DNA of 52,527 bases from an uncultured Oscillibacter sp. (lineage in GTDB: Bacteria > Bacillota > Clostridia > Oscillospirales > Oscillospiraceae): contig CAJUQM010000016.1 of NCBI GenBank assembly GCA_910588005.1, forward strand, positions 1 to 52,527, written 5' to 3'. Within the stretch, counting starts at the first letter, position 1, and each line of letters starts with the position of its first letter. Made by a program: the position numbers and the translations under genes. Positions 33,046-42,320 of this stretch are shown piece after piece. The notes beneath the pieces are model-generated. The model made no database searches. It worked only from the letters and a program-made list of their open reading frames with translations, and was not told the origin of the DNA.

Positions 33046-33705
33046 TCACTCCCTGCCCTCCCGGACACGCTTCAAATACCGGTAAACCGTGGGTTCAGAG
33101 ATGCCCAGCTCCCGTGCGGCCTGTCCCACAGATCCCTTGGTGGAAAAGACGCCTTGACTATCCAGACTGCGGATGACCTCCAGCTTGTCAGCCGTTCCCA
33201 TATGGGGCCTTACAGTGATGTAATTCAGCACGGTGGTATGTATCAGGTTGCTGGAAAGGCTGCTGATGGAGTCATCCAGGTTTTCCGTATAGGAGGCAGG
33301 CTGACTGTCCACCGGCAGGGAGAAGGCCCGCATCAGGCTGGTCAGATGCTCAGAGAGCGAAAAAAAGTCTTCCACGTCGTGGTTCACACAGATCAGTCCC
33401 CGGAGTTCAGCGCCCTCTTTGATGAAATAGGTGGAGGAGACGAACCGTTTGCCGCCGCGGGTGCGGCCTTCATAATTGGCCACAAAGTCCTGGCTCAAAT
33501 AAGACCCCTCCCGGATCAGCTCTTTGGCAAGCTCTGTCATGGGATCTCCCACGCGGCGTCCGCTGAGGTGGGCGTTGCGGGCGGCAATGACAGACCGCTC
33601 CGGCGTGGAAGTGTCATGCAGGATGATCTCATAGTGTTTGCCGCAGATCTCCGCCATAAATTCTACCAAGGGGATGTATTTTTCCAAAAAAGCATAGTTG
33701 CTCAT
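33046..33705 (-). CDS. YheO/DauR-type transcriptional regulator (PAS_6 + HTH_22)
   Basis: 219 residues: an N-terminal YheO-like PAS domain (YIPLVEFMAEICGKHYEIIL, GLICVNHDV) and a C-terminal helix-turn-helix (GSVGQAARELGISEPTVYRY). DauR of Pseudomonas, of this family, represses D-amino-acid catabolism, and other members sit near amino-acid genes. The ATG at 33705 matches the family start although its ribosome binding site is weak (GGT). It is divergent from an NhaC exchanger and a PatB-like lyase, so it probably controls them. The effector is unknown. Confidence 0.85.
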   Translation of the reverse strand: MSNYAFLEKYIPLVEFMAEICGKHYEIILHDTSTPERSVIAARNAHLSGRRVGDPMTELAKELIREGSYLSQDFVANYEGRTRGGKRFVSSTYFIKEGAELRGLICVNHDVEDFFSLSEHLTSLMRAFSLPVDSQPASYTENLDDSISSLSSNLIHTTVLNYITVRPHMGTADKLEVIRSLDSQGVFSTKGSVGQAARELGISEPTVYRYLKRVREGRE

Positions 33706-33845
33706 ACCATACCAGCTTTCTGTCTTTCTTTGATATGGGTATTTTATACGATGGCGCACTAGAAATCAATAAGGTGATAGAATTTTATCAGTTTACCATT
33801 GGCAAAATAAACAATTTCTCAGGATTTTCTTTGCATTATTGGAGA

Positions 33846-33874
33846 TTGACAGGATGGTGTTAATAAACTATAAT
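33846..33874 (+). promoter_or_regulatory. Consensus promoter of the NhaC-PatB operon
   Basis: TTGACA (33846-33851), exactly 17 bases and TATAAT (33869-33874), a full sigma-70-type consensus. It is 94 bases from the NhaC start. Confidence 0.85.
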
Positions 33875-33967
33875 CATAAAGTAATAAAAAAATATCAGAA
33901 AGGCGGTGAAATTGCAAAAATTTTATTCCTGGTGCTATTGGGGACAAAATAAAAGGGAGGTTTTTCT

Positions 33968-35389
33968 ATGCCTGAAGCTGCAAACTATGGTATCCTGGCA
34001 ATGGTTCCGCTGACGATTACTCTGGTGCTGGCCTTCTGGAAGAAGGACGCTGTATTTGCTCTGTTTATCGGCTGTATTGCCGGCGTGATGATTCTGGGGA
34101 TGGACCCGGCCTTTGGCTTTTCCGCCCTGGCGGAGGAGGCCCTTGGCAACGAGGACTTTATCTGGATTTTGCTGATCCAGGTCTTTATCGGAATTATGAT
34201 CGCCTTCTTTATGAAGGCCGGAGTGGTCAAAGCCTTTGCTGAGCTTATCGCCGGCAAAGTGAAATCCCCTCGGGGGGTGAAGTTCGCCACTTGGTTTATC
34301 GGCCTGTTCACCATTGACGACTACATGAGTCCCCTGCTGCGGGGCGTCGTAATGCGTCCCCTCACCGACGAGATGCACATTCCCCGTGAGAAACTGGCCT
34401 TTATTCTGGACTCCACCTGTTCCTCGGTGTGCACCATCATGCCCTTTATGGCCTGGGGCGCCTATGTAGCCGGCCTTGTGGCCGATCTGGGCGGCCCGGT
34501 AACTTCCTCGGACCAGGGCGTCAGTGTCTACATCAGCTCCATTCCGTTCAACTTTTATGCCCTGCTGATGGTCTTGATTACCCTGCTGTCCGCTCTGGAA
34601 ATACTCCCGGACTTCGGCCCTATGCGCACCGCCGAAAAGCGGGCCAGGGAGACCGGCAAGGTCCTGCGGGACGGCGCCGTCCCCATGGTAGGTACCGAGC
34701 TGGAAGAGCTTCAGAAGGGCAGCGACAGCTCCGTGGCCCCCAATGTGCTGTTTGACTTCCTGGTGCCTATCGCCATCCTGGTGGCCTCCGCCATCGTGAC
34801 CTATGTCACCAAGGGGGGCGTAAAGATTCTGGAGTGCTTTATCATCACCGTTATCTACATGACCATTGAGCTTTGCGTCCGCCGGGTATTCAAAAGCGTT
34901 ACGGATCTGGTAAACACCGCCGTTCAGGGTATGAAGAGCGTCATGTCCGCCACGCTGATCCTGGCCCTGGCCTACTGCATCAACACCATCACCAAATCCA
35001 TGGGCGCCGCCGACTTCATTTTAGAGATCACCGCCGGCTGGATGACTCCCGCCCTGTTCCTCACGGTCACATTCGTGGTAGGCGCCGTCATCTCTTTCTT
35101 CACCGGCTCCTCTTGGGGAACGTTTGCCATCTGCATCCCCCTGGCTGTCCCCATGGCCTACTCTTTCACCGGCAATCAGCTGGGTATTCTGGTGTATGCC
35201 GCTGTGGGAGCGGTAGTCAGCGGCGGTCTGTTCGGCGATCACTGCTCCCCGGTCTCCGACACGACGGTGCTCTCCTCTCTGGGTTCTGCCTGCGACCACA
35301 TCGACCATGTGCGCACCCAGCTCCCCTACGCCTTTTTAGCGGCGGCTGTCTCAATGTTCCTGTGGATTGTGGTCGCTCTGATAGGGTAA
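33968..35389 (+). CDS. NhaC-family Na+/H+ antiporter or amino-acid exchanger
   Basis: A 473-residue membrane protein with about 11 or 12 helices. Conserved marks include FTIDDYMSPLLRGVVMRPL, FFTGSSWGTFAICIPLA and GLFGDHCSPVSDTTVLSS, the last being the family signature around the ion site. NhaC relatives also include substrate exchangers such as malate:Na+/lactate:H+ and arginine:ornithine-type carriers. AAAGGGAGG precedes the ATG. Cotranscription with a C-S lyase six bases downstream suggests import of its amino-acid substrate or export of a product. Confidence 0.88.
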   Translation: MPEAANYGILAMVPLTITLVLAFWKKDAVFALFIGCIAGVMILGMDPAFGFSALAEEALGNEDFIWILLIQVFIGIMIAFFMKAGVVKAFAELIAGKVKSPRGVKFATWFIGLFTIDDYMSPLLRGVVMRPLTDEMHIPREKLAFILDSTCSSVCTIMPFMAWGAYVAGLVADLGGPVTSSDQGVSVYISSIPFNFYALLMVLITLLSALEILPDFGPMRTAEKRARETGKVLRDGAVPMVGTELEELQKGSDSSVAPNVLFDFLVPIAILVASAIVTYVTKGGVKILECFIITVIYMTIELCVRRVFKSVTDLVNTAVQGMKSVMSATLILALAYCINTITKSMGAADFILEITAGWMTPALFLTVTFVVGAVISFFTGSSWGTFAICIPLAVPMAYSFTGNQLGILVYAAVGAVVSGGLFGDHCSPVSDTTVLSSLGSACDHIDHVRTQLPYAFLAAAVSMFLWIVVALIG

Positions 35390-35395
35390 CACGGG

Positions 35396-36571
35396 ATGAA
35401 GTACGACTTTGATACCCCTGTTGACCGGAGAGGGACCTTCTCCTATAAGTGGGACGCCGAAGCCGACTATTTTGGCCGGGAGGACGTGATCCCCATGTGG
35501 GTGGCCGATATGGACTTCCCCTGTGCCCCCTGTGTGGTGGAGGCGGTCCAACAGCGGGCAGCCCACCCGGTCTACGGCTACACCATCCGGCAGAAGCCCT
35601 ATTATGACGCTGTTCTTGGCTGGCTGAAAAAGCGCCACGGATTTACTGTCAGCCAGGAGTATTTGGCCTTCGCCCCGCCTGGAGTGATCTACGCCATGAA
35701 CGTGATGCTGCGCATCCTGACCCAGCCGGGTGACAGGGTGCTGGTGCCCATGCCCAACTACGACCCTCTGTTTGACATGGTTACAAGGGGCGGCCGGCAG
35801 CTGGTGGAAACCCCTCTGGTTTGGCAGGACGGACGGTATACCTTTAACTATGAGGATCTGGAGGCCAAAGCGGCCTCCGGGGTCAAGGTGCTGATCTTCT
35901 CCAGCCCGCACAATCCCACAGGCCGGGTCTGGACCCGCGAGGAGCTGGACCGGCTGGCTCAGATCTGTCTGAAACACGGCGTCTTTATGCTCGTCGATGA
36001 GATTCACTGTGACTTCGTTCCCAGGAGCCATCCCCACACGACCTTCGGCCTGTTGGGGGAGAAAGTGCTCCAGCACTCCATGATCTGCTACTCGGCCAAC
36101 AAGGGCTTCAATCTGGGCGGACTGGGAATGGCCACCGTTGTGCTGGCCGACGATGACCTGCGCTTTCGGTTCAACGAGGAGATGTCTATCGCCCAAACCC
36201 GGCTGGACAACATCTTTGGAGCGGCAGCCCTTATGGCGGCCTACACCCAGGGGGAGGAGTGGCTGGACCAGGCTATCGAATACGTGGAGAAAAACAAGGA
36301 GTACCTGGCCCAATTTCTCCAGACCCGGATCCCCAGGATCAAAATGATACCTTCTGAGGGAACCTATCTGGTCTGGTTGGACTGCAGCCTTCTGCCCTTC
36401 AGGGGGCTGGCTCTGGAGCATTTCATGCTCAACGAGTCCAGAGTGGCCTTCTGCGCCGGCTACGAGTTCGGTGAACAGGGCGAGGCCTTTCTGCGTATGA
36501 ACGTGGCCTGTCCCCGATCCATCCTGAAACAGGCGCTGGAACAGATGGAAACCGCTGTGAACAAGCTATGA
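35396..36571 (+). CDS. PatB/MalY-family PLP-dependent C-S lyase or aminotransferase
   Basis: 391 residues of fold-type I. It begins with the MalY/PatB sequence YDFDTPVDRRGTFSYKWD and WVADMDFPCAPCVVEA; the PLP-binding lysine is in CYSANKGFNLGGLG; the aspartate and tyrosine of the cofactor site are in SPHNPTGRVWT and LVDEIHCDFV. Such enzymes act as cystathionine or cysteine beta-lyases, releasing thiols, pyruvate and ammonia. The NhaC stop is six bases upstream. A single strong terminator follows at 36623. The substrate within this operon is not determined. Confidence 0.88.
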   Translation: MKYDFDTPVDRRGTFSYKWDAEADYFGREDVIPMWVADMDFPCAPCVVEAVQQRAAHPVYGYTIRQKPYYDAVLGWLKKRHGFTVSQEYLAFAPPGVIYAMNVMLRILTQPGDRVLVPMPNYDPLFDMVTRGGRQLVETPLVWQDGRYTFNYEDLEAKAASGVKVLIFSSPHNPTGRVWTREELDRLAQICLKHGVFMLVDEIHCDFVPRSHPHTTFGLLGEKVLQHSMICYSANKGFNLGGLGMATVVLADDDLRFRFNEEMSIAQTRLDNIFGAAALMAAYTQGEEWLDQAIEYVEKNKEYLAQFLQTRIPRIKMIPSEGTYLVWLDCSLLPFRGLALEHFMLNESRVAFCAGYEFGEQGEAFLRMNVACPRSILKQALEQMETAVNKL

Positions 36572-36622
36572 GCGGAACAAGCCGCTGTCATTTTTCAAAA
36601 CGTTAGAAAATCCTGAAAAGTG

Positions 36623-36667
36623 AACGTGTGGGGGAAACTCTTCCTGAGTTTCCCCCACACGTTTTTC
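36623..36667 (+). terminator. Strong rho-independent terminator
   Basis: Arms 36623-36640 and 36646-36663 pair perfectly over 18 bases around a five-base loop and are followed by T residues. It ends the NhaC-PatB operon. Confidence 0.92.
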
Positions 36668-36970
36668 CCGCCAAGCCGCTTTTTGACGGAAGCCCCCTGT
36701 CAAGCAGACAAAGCAGAACGCAGGAAACATTCGAAAGGAGTTTCCTGTTTTTATTTATCTCCGGATTGCAAAAATTTTGTTGCTGCCATGCAGTCCTGAT
36801 TTTTCTGACAGCGCCTATGATTACCGTTTTGGAAAGACGGTGTGTTCTCCTCTTATACATTTATATAATATATATATTGGCGCGGTCTATCATCCTTACC
36901 ATGCGTTAGCCAGCTCTGCCGCCGCCCGGCAGCGTTTACAAAGATCCAACACACACAAACCGCTCTCTGC
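36668..36970. other. Gap between convergent units
   Basis: No gene is seen. An A/T-rich segment (about 36855-36890) lies in the middle; it is not clearly a promoter. Confidence 0.4.
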
Positions 36971-37867
36971 CTACAGCGTCTGCCGCGTCTTGTGTGAGGT
37001 ATTTTCGAAAAAACGAATCAGGTATTGCTGAAACAGCCGCGCAGCAATCGAACGGTAAACGCCCCTGGGCGTGATCAGATAGATATACCGGATACATTTT
37101 GGGTCCGTGATGTGCAGCAGATGGACGTCTCCTTGAATATATGCTGTCCAGGACTTCTCCGGCACAAAGGAGAGTCCGAACCCGGACTGGATCAAATTCC
37201 GCATCATCGCTGGATCATCGCTTTCCAAAACGATATTGGGTTGAAATCCCGCCTCAGCGCAGTATTCGTCCATCATGATCCGAAGTCCTTTTTTCGCGGA
37301 GAGGCTGATAAAATTCTCCTCTTTTAACTCTGTCAGCGTCACACTGTCCCGCAGGCGCAAAGGATGTGTGTTTGGCACGGCCAAAAGGATCTCCTCTTCC
37401 ATCAACCGGATACAGTCAGGATAGGAGGGCATATGGGATGATGCCTGGAGGATAAGGTCCAGAGAGTTCTGCCCAGGCGAGTTTTCAAAACTGTGCTGCA
37501 CCACGGTAACCTTAATGTTGGGATGCTCCTTGCGAAAGCCAGAGATGATATCTGGAAAAAGCGTGGAACCCGCAAATACGCCTACCCGGAGAGACAGGTC
37601 CTCGCGCATTCGAAAATCCTGCAGCTCACTCCGCATGTCTTCCACCGTGTTCAAAATCCGTGTGGCATATTTTAAAAATATCTCTCCATTTTCGTTCAGG
37701 CGGATATACCGTCCTCTCCGGTCAAAGAACTTTATGTGGAATTCATCCTCCAGTCCACGGATGAGCTTACTCAAAGCCGGCTGAGAGATATGCAGCTCCG
37801 CAGCAGCCTGTGTCAGAGTGGGCGTATGGGCAATTTTATAAAAATATGCCAGCTGCAAAAGCTCCAT
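36971..37867 (-). CDS. LysR-family transcriptional regulator
   Basis: 298 residues: N-terminal helix-turn-helix (TLTQAAAELHISQPALSKLI at about 15-40) followed by the periplasmic-binding-like effector domain. The ATG at 37867 has GGAGGAGG upstream and matches the normal MELLQL-type start; an upstream in-frame ATG at 37888 is less likely. It is divergent from the NhaC-MadLM-YtcJ-like operon, with a 156-base A/T-rich gap (37892-37924) that contains LysR-type binding sequences and the promoter. It probably controls that operon in response to its substrate. Confidence 0.9.
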   Translation of the reverse strand: MELLQLAYFYKIAHTPTLTQAAAELHISQPALSKLIRGLEDEFHIKFFDRRGRYIRLNENGEIFLKYATRILNTVEDMRSELQDFRMREDLSLRVGVFAGSTLFPDIISGFRKEHPNIKVTVVQHSFENSPGQNSLDLILQASSHMPSYPDCIRLMEEEILLAVPNTHPLRLRDSVTLTELKEENFISLSAKKGLRIMMDEYCAEAGFQPNIVLESDDPAMMRNLIQSGFGLSFVPEKSWTAYIQGDVHLLHITDPKCIRYIYLITPRGVYRSIAARLFQQYLIRFFENTSHKTRQTL

Positions 37868-37924
37868 CGGCAGCCTCCTCCAATCCATTACTAAATATAT
37901 ATAAATATATATTAAATTATATAT

Positions 37925-37953
37925 TTGTTTTTATGTATTGTCAACGTTATAAT
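37925..37953 (+). promoter_or_regulatory. Promoter of the NhaC-madLM-amidohydrolase operon
   Basis: TTGTTT (37925-37930), 17 bases and TATAAT (37948-37953). A/T-rich inverted repeats just upstream fit a LysR-type site. Confidence 0.7.
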
Positions 37954-38023
37954 GAACATACAGCATGTTGGTTCAAGTATATTCCAGCATCCCAAACAAT
38001 TTAGCAGTAAGGAGGACCGCATA

Positions 38024-39442
38024 ATGAACGAGGCGAAAAACACCGCATATTCCAAGGAGCTGAGCACAGGCAAGGCAATTGCACTTTTGGTCATCGCAAT
38101 CGCAACCATTTTTGTGGGCAAATTGGTGTTGAATGGGGATATTGCTGTAACTCTCCTGGTCGATACCGTCATCGTCAGCGCGATCGCCGTGATTTGGGGC
38201 GTAAAATGGAGTGATATTGAGGAGCAGATGAAAGAAAACCTCAAATCCATGACCGTTCCTCTGGTGATCCTGATGTGCGTAGGCCTGCTGGTGGGCACCT
38301 GGATTATTTCCGGCACAATTCCCACCATGGTCTACTACGGAATGAAATTTATCCATCCCAACATCTTCCTCGTCATGGCATGCCTGATCGCCGCATTGAT
38401 GAGCATCATGACAGGCACCTCATGGGGAACTGTCTCCACCGTAGGCGTTGCCCTGATGGGCGTATCCGCCGGTCTGCAAATTCCTCTTCCCTATACCGCA
38501 GGCGCCATTACCGTGGGCGCTATATTCGGAGACAAGCTCTCCCCGTTGTCTGAGACAACCGTCCTTTCTTCCGCAGTGGCGGACGTGGACATCGTGGAAC
38601 ACATCAAATACATGCTCTTCACCACTGTCCCCTGCCTCGTGATCTCCCTGATTCTCTACGCTGTCCTGGGAATTCAGCACGGGTCCGGCAGCATTCAAGG
38701 TGCTGACTACGACATGATGATGGAAACCCTGCAGACCACGTTTAACCTGAATCCTCTGGTCCTGATTCCCCCTGTTGTCGCAGTTGTCCTCATTGTACTG
38801 AAAAAACCCACAATTCCCACATTCTTTGTTGGCATTGCGGTGGCGGCGGTATTGGCTGCAGTAATTCAGGGCGCTACTCCCAGCCAGGTTCTAAGCGCTA
38901 TGGCCTCTGGCTACACCGAGTCCACCGGGGTCGCCGTCGTAGACAGTATGGTTATCCGCGGCGGCTTGAAAAGCATGTTCTCCACACTCATTCTGGTCAT
39001 GGCCGCCGGCGTTATCGGTGCGCCGCTGCGGGCCAGCGGCGCTGTGGAACTCATCATCAGCAAGATCGAAAAAGTGGTAAAAAACGAAAAGCAGATGATG
39101 CTGGCCGTGGGTGTGATGCACATTGTGCTGTTCCTCATCGTTGTGAGCTACTATGTCTCCTTCATCCTCATCGGCAGCATGACCAAGGATCTCTATGACA
39201 AATACGGCGTTGACCGCAAAAACCTGTCCCGCACGCTGGAGGACACCGGTACCGCTTTCGCTCCGTTGATTCCCTGGGGCCTGTCCGGCGCTTTCTACTC
39301 TACCACACTCGGTGTGTCCACCACCCAGTTCGCCATTTTCGCCCCCATCACCTATCTCAGCTGTGTTGTAGGCGCCATCTACATCATTACTGGTTTTACC
39401 ATCGCCCGGAACAAACCCCAGAAGGACAGCGCCAGCAGCTGA
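38024..39442 (+). CDS. NhaC-family antiporter
   Basis: 472 residues with about 12 helices. Family marks are MTGTSWGTVSTVGVALMG and GAIFGDKLSPLSETTVLSS. AAGGAGG stands before the ATG at 38024, which is preferred over an upstream frame start. It differs clearly from the NhaC protein at 33968, so the two are not recent duplicates. It is the first gene of an operon with madL, madM and an amidohydrolase, which suggests sodium- or proton-linked transport of the same compound or of a counter-ion. Confidence 0.88.
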   Translation: MNEAKNTAYSKELSTGKAIALLVIAIATIFVGKLVLNGDIAVTLLVDTVIVSAIAVIWGVKWSDIEEQMKENLKSMTVPLVILMCVGLLVGTWIISGTIPTMVYYGMKFIHPNIFLVMACLIAALMSIMTGTSWGTVSTVGVALMGVSAGLQIPLPYTAGAITVGAIFGDKLSPLSETTVLSSAVADVDIVEHIKYMLFTTVPCLVISLILYAVLGIQHGSGSIQGADYDMMMETLQTTFNLNPLVLIPPVVAVVLIVLKKPTIPTFFVGIAVAAVLAAVIQGATPSQVLSAMASGYTESTGVAVVDSMVIRGGLKSMFSTLILVMAAGVIGAPLRASGAVELIISKIEKVVKNEKQMMLAVGVMHIVLFLIVVSYYVSFILIGSMTKDLYDKYGVDRKNLSRTLEDTGTAFAPLIPWGLSGAFYSTTLGVSTTQFAIFAPITYLSCVVGAIYIITGFTIARNKPQKDSASS

Positions 39443-39477
39443 CCGTCTGCCAGTCTGAAAGGAAGAAACGCTAACCT

Positions 39478-39834
39478 ATGATCTACGGAACGGCAATCAT
39501 ATCCGGATGTCTGCTGGCGGGCAACTTTGCCGGTCTGCTGTTGGGTTCCTTTTTAGGGGTCGGGATCAACGTCGGCGGCGTGGGATTCTCCATGATCTGC
39601 CTGCTATGCGTGACAAACTGGCTCCAGCGCCAAAACCGGCTGCATCCCAATGTAAAAACCGGTATCAACTTTTGGAAGGGAATGTATATTCCGGTAGTCG
39701 TCGCTATGTCAGCCTCTCAAAATGTGGTCTCAGCCCTCTCTCAGGGCGCGGTCGCCATTGCTGCAGGCATAGCCGCTGTATTCAGCGTCATCTTGTTTGT
39801 CCATTGGCTTTCAAAACGGGGGTTGCTGACGTGA
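39478..39834 (+). CDS. madL: Malonate transporter subunit MadL-like
   Basis: 118 residues with three to four helices, matching MadL (MIYGTAIISGCLLAGNFAGLLLGSFLGVG, then KTGINFWKGMYIPVVVAMSASQNVV). MadL and MadM together form the Na+-dependent malonate carrier of Malonomonas. The stop shares bases with the madM start, so the two are coupled. Malonate decarboxylase genes (madB, madC, madD or mdc) are not in the window, so malonate itself is uncertain. Confidence 0.85.
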   Translation: MIYGTAIISGCLLAGNFAGLLLGSFLGVGINVGGVGFSMICLLCVTNWLQRQNRLHPNVKTGINFWKGMYIPVVVAMSASQNVVSALSQGAVAIAAGIAAVFSVILFVHWLSKRGLLT

Positions 39835-40604
39835 TAGAGGATCTCGTGAATTACCTGGCTGCCAACAGCCTTGTGATGTCTTTTCTCTTTGTCGGCCTGG
39901 TTATGGCGGCGGCAGAGTTGTTCTCTAAACATGTTGTACACGAGCGCATCCATTCGTCTGCCATTGCCATTGCCATCGGTCTGGCCATGGCCTACGTTGG
40001 AGGAAGGCTGTCCGGCGGCAGCAGCGGCATCGCGGACATCGGCGTTTTTACCGGGGTCGGTGTCCTGGGCGGCTCCATGTTTCGGGACTTCACCATCGTC
40101 TCTGCCTCTTTTGGGGCGGATCTCGGGGAGTTCAAAAAGTGCGGAAAAGCAGGCGTGACCGCTCTGTTTGCCGGTGTCATACTGTCTTTTTTGGTCGGCA
40201 TGATCATCGCACTGGCGTTCGGCTACTCCGATCCGGAGGATATCACCGTCATCGCCGCAGGCACAGTCTCCTTCATCACCGGACCGGTGACAGCCTCCTC
40301 CCTGGGCGTTGCCTCAGAGGTCGTGGCCATCTCCATTGCCGCGGGAGTGGTAAAATCCATCAGCATTATGATTGCCACGCCCATTGCGGCAAAGCACATC
40401 GGGCTAAGCACCCCCAAGGCCGCCATTGTCTACGGCGCCATGATGGGAAGTACCAGCGGCATTTCGGCCGGTCTGGCCGCAACGGACGAGCGCCTGGTCC
40501 CCTATGGGGCCATGATGGCTACATTTTACATGGGACTCGGCTGTCTGCTGTGTCCCACAGTGCTGTACTGGATTACCTGCGCACTTTTAAGTACTGTTTT
40601 TTAA
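39831..40604 (+). CDS. madM: Malonate transporter subunit MadM-like
   Basis: 257 residues, nearly all hydrophobic, matching MadM (GLVMAAAELFSKHVVHERIH, GIADIGVFTGVGVLGGSMFRDF, GTVSFITGPVTASSLGVAS). The GTG at 39831 overlaps the madL TGA (GTGA). About eight to nine helices are expected. It forms the carrier with MadL. Confidence 0.88.
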   Translation: MIEDLVNYLAANSLVMSFLFVGLVMAAAELFSKHVVHERIHSSAIAIAIGLAMAYVGGRLSGGSSGIADIGVFTGVGVLGGSMFRDFTIVSASFGADLGEFKKCGKAGVTALFAGVILSFLVGMIIALAFGYSDPEDITVIAAGTVSFITGPVTASSLGVASEVVAISIAAGVVKSISIMIATPIAAKHIGLSTPKAAIVYGAMMGSTSGISAGLAATDERLVPYGAMMATFYMGLGCLLCPTVLYWITCALLSTVF

Positions 40605-40634
40605 GTACAGTTTGTGACAGAAGGGACTGATTGC

Positions 40635-42254
40635 GTGGAACAGATATTTTACAATGGCAATGTTATTACGATGGATCCCCACCGGCCCAGGGCAGAGGCA
40701 TTTCTGGTGCGGGACGGAAATTTTGCCGCGCTCGGCAGCGTGGAAGAACTGGGAAGCGTCGCCGCCGATCCCCAGATGACAGATCTGGAGGGTAAAACCG
40801 TGCTGCCGGCCTTTACCGAATCCCATATGCATATTTTATCCCTCGGCATGTTCCTTAAGGATGTGAATCTCCAATGCGCCAACGGCATCCGCCATGTGAT
40901 CGAGATCAGCCGCTCCTACATCCGCAGCCATAATATCAAGCCCGGCGTCTGGGTTCGGGGCCGGGGCTGGAATCACGATAACTTTCTGGACGAGAGCCGT
41001 TTTCTAACCCGGTATGATCTGGACCAAATCTCGACTGAGCACCCTATCGCCTTCGTCCGGACCTGCGGCCACGTGATTGCCGTTAACAGCCTGGCGCTGG
41101 CGCTGGTGGGAATGGCAGACCACGCGCCAAAAGTTGAGGGCGGCCGGATTGACGTGGACGAACACGGAAAGCCCCTGGGAATCTTTCGGGAGAGAGCACG
41201 AAAAATTATTTTGGATGCCATTCCGGAGCAGACCAAGGAGGAGCTAAAAGAATTGATTGATCTGGCCTCCAGGGAGGCGCTGTCGCATGGAATCACCACA
41301 ATTCACAGCGATGATTTCAAGGACGTACCAAACAACTATCAAAAGGTTATCGACGCTTACCGGGAGATGGAAGCCGCCGGCCAGCTGAAAATTCGCGTTT
41401 ATGAGCAGTGCAATTTCCCCTCTCCCACAAAGATCACCCATTTTTTGAAAGCAGGCTATCACACCGGATGGGGCAGCGAGCGGTTTCGTTTGGGGCCTCT
41501 AAAGCTCCTGGCGGACGGCGCTCTGGATGCCCGCACCGCCTATCTCCGTGAACCGTATTCCGACCAGCCCGGCACCTGCGGTCTCTGTCTCTTCTCCCAA
41601 GAGGAGCTGAACACCATGATCGCCATGTGTCACAAGGCCGGTATGCAGGTTGCCATTCATGCCATCGGCGACAGGGCCATGGATATGGTGCTCGACGGAA
41701 TCCAGCAGGCAAAAGAGGCATATCCCCGGAAAGACGAACGGCACGGCATCATCCACTGTCAGATTACGCACCATGAACAGCTGGACCGGATGAAGGCAAT
41801 GGATCTCCTTGCCTATATCCAGCCTATTTTCCTCAACTACGATATCAGTATTGTAGAGGAGCGGGTGGGACCTGAGCGGGCCTCAACCTCCTATAACTGG
41901 AAAGAATTTTTGGATAAAGGGATCCCCATCGCCGGAGGGTCCGACTGCCCTGTGGAATCTCTGAATGTCATGGAAAACATCTACACCGCCGTTCTGCGCA
42001 AAAACCTAAAGGGACAGCCTCTTCAGGGGTGGCGCAGCGAACAGCGGATCAGCGTTGAAGAGGCCGTCAAAAGCTTTACGGTAAACGGTGCCTACGCCTC
42101 TTTTGAGGAGGCCCGCAAGGGTTCCATTACTCCGGGCAAAGCGGCGGACTTCGTCATCCTGTCCGAAGATATTTTTACCATCGATCCGGAGCGTATCAAG
42201 GGTGTGCAAGTCGAGGCCACTTATCTGGACGGCACACTGGCCTACCACAATTGA
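40635..42254 (+). CDS. YtcJ-like metal-dependent amidohydrolase
   Basis: A 539-residue amidohydrolase-superfamily protein. The N-terminal metal pair is in TESHMHILSLG, the central strand has LLADGALDARTAYL, the catalytic histidine is in VAIHAIGDRAMDMVLD, and the metal aspartate is in AGGSDCPVESLN. Such YtcJ-type enzymes hydrolyse N-substituted formamides or other amides and lactams. The GTG at 40635 has AAGGG upstream; another GTG at 40614 lacks it. It closes an operon with a MadLM carrier, which suggests that the imported acid, or an amide of malonate, is hydrolysed here. The link is inference. Confidence 0.85.
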   Translation: MEQIFYNGNVITMDPHRPRAEAFLVRDGNFAALGSVEELGSVAADPQMTDLEGKTVLPAFTESHMHILSLGMFLKDVNLQCANGIRHVIEISRSYIRSHNIKPGVWVRGRGWNHDNFLDESRFLTRYDLDQISTEHPIAFVRTCGHVIAVNSLALALVGMADHAPKVEGGRIDVDEHGKPLGIFRERARKIILDAIPEQTKEELKELIDLASREALSHGITTIHSDDFKDVPNNYQKVIDAYREMEAAGQLKIRVYEQCNFPSPTKITHFLKAGYHTGWGSERFRLGPLKLLADGALDARTAYLREPYSDQPGTCGLCLFSQEELNTMIAMCHKAGMQVAIHAIGDRAMDMVLDGIQQAKEAYPRKDERHGIIHCQITHHEQLDRMKAMDLLAYIQPIFLNYDISIVEERVGPERASTSYNWKEFLDKGIPIAGGSDCPVESLNVMENIYTAVLRKNLKGQPLQGWRSEQRISVEEAVKSFTVNGAYASFEEARKGSITPGKAADFVILSEDIFTIDPERIKGVQVEATYLDGTLAYHN

Positions 42255-42275
42255 ATGATCCTCCCTTCTCTCAAC

Positions 42276-42320
42276 GGCAGGAAGGCCCGGCAGATCTCCG
42301 GGCCTTTCTGCCTCTTTATT
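42276..42320 (+). terminator. Rho-independent terminator
   Basis: Arms 42276-42290 and 42298-42312 pair over 15 bases with one G-T pair, followed by a T-rich run. It ends the madLM operon. Confidence 0.88.

Noticed and set aside
36855..36890. Promoter in the A/T-rich segment after the PatB-like gene
   Set aside because: TATATAATATATATATTGGC-like sequence is present but there is no gene downstream on the same strand.
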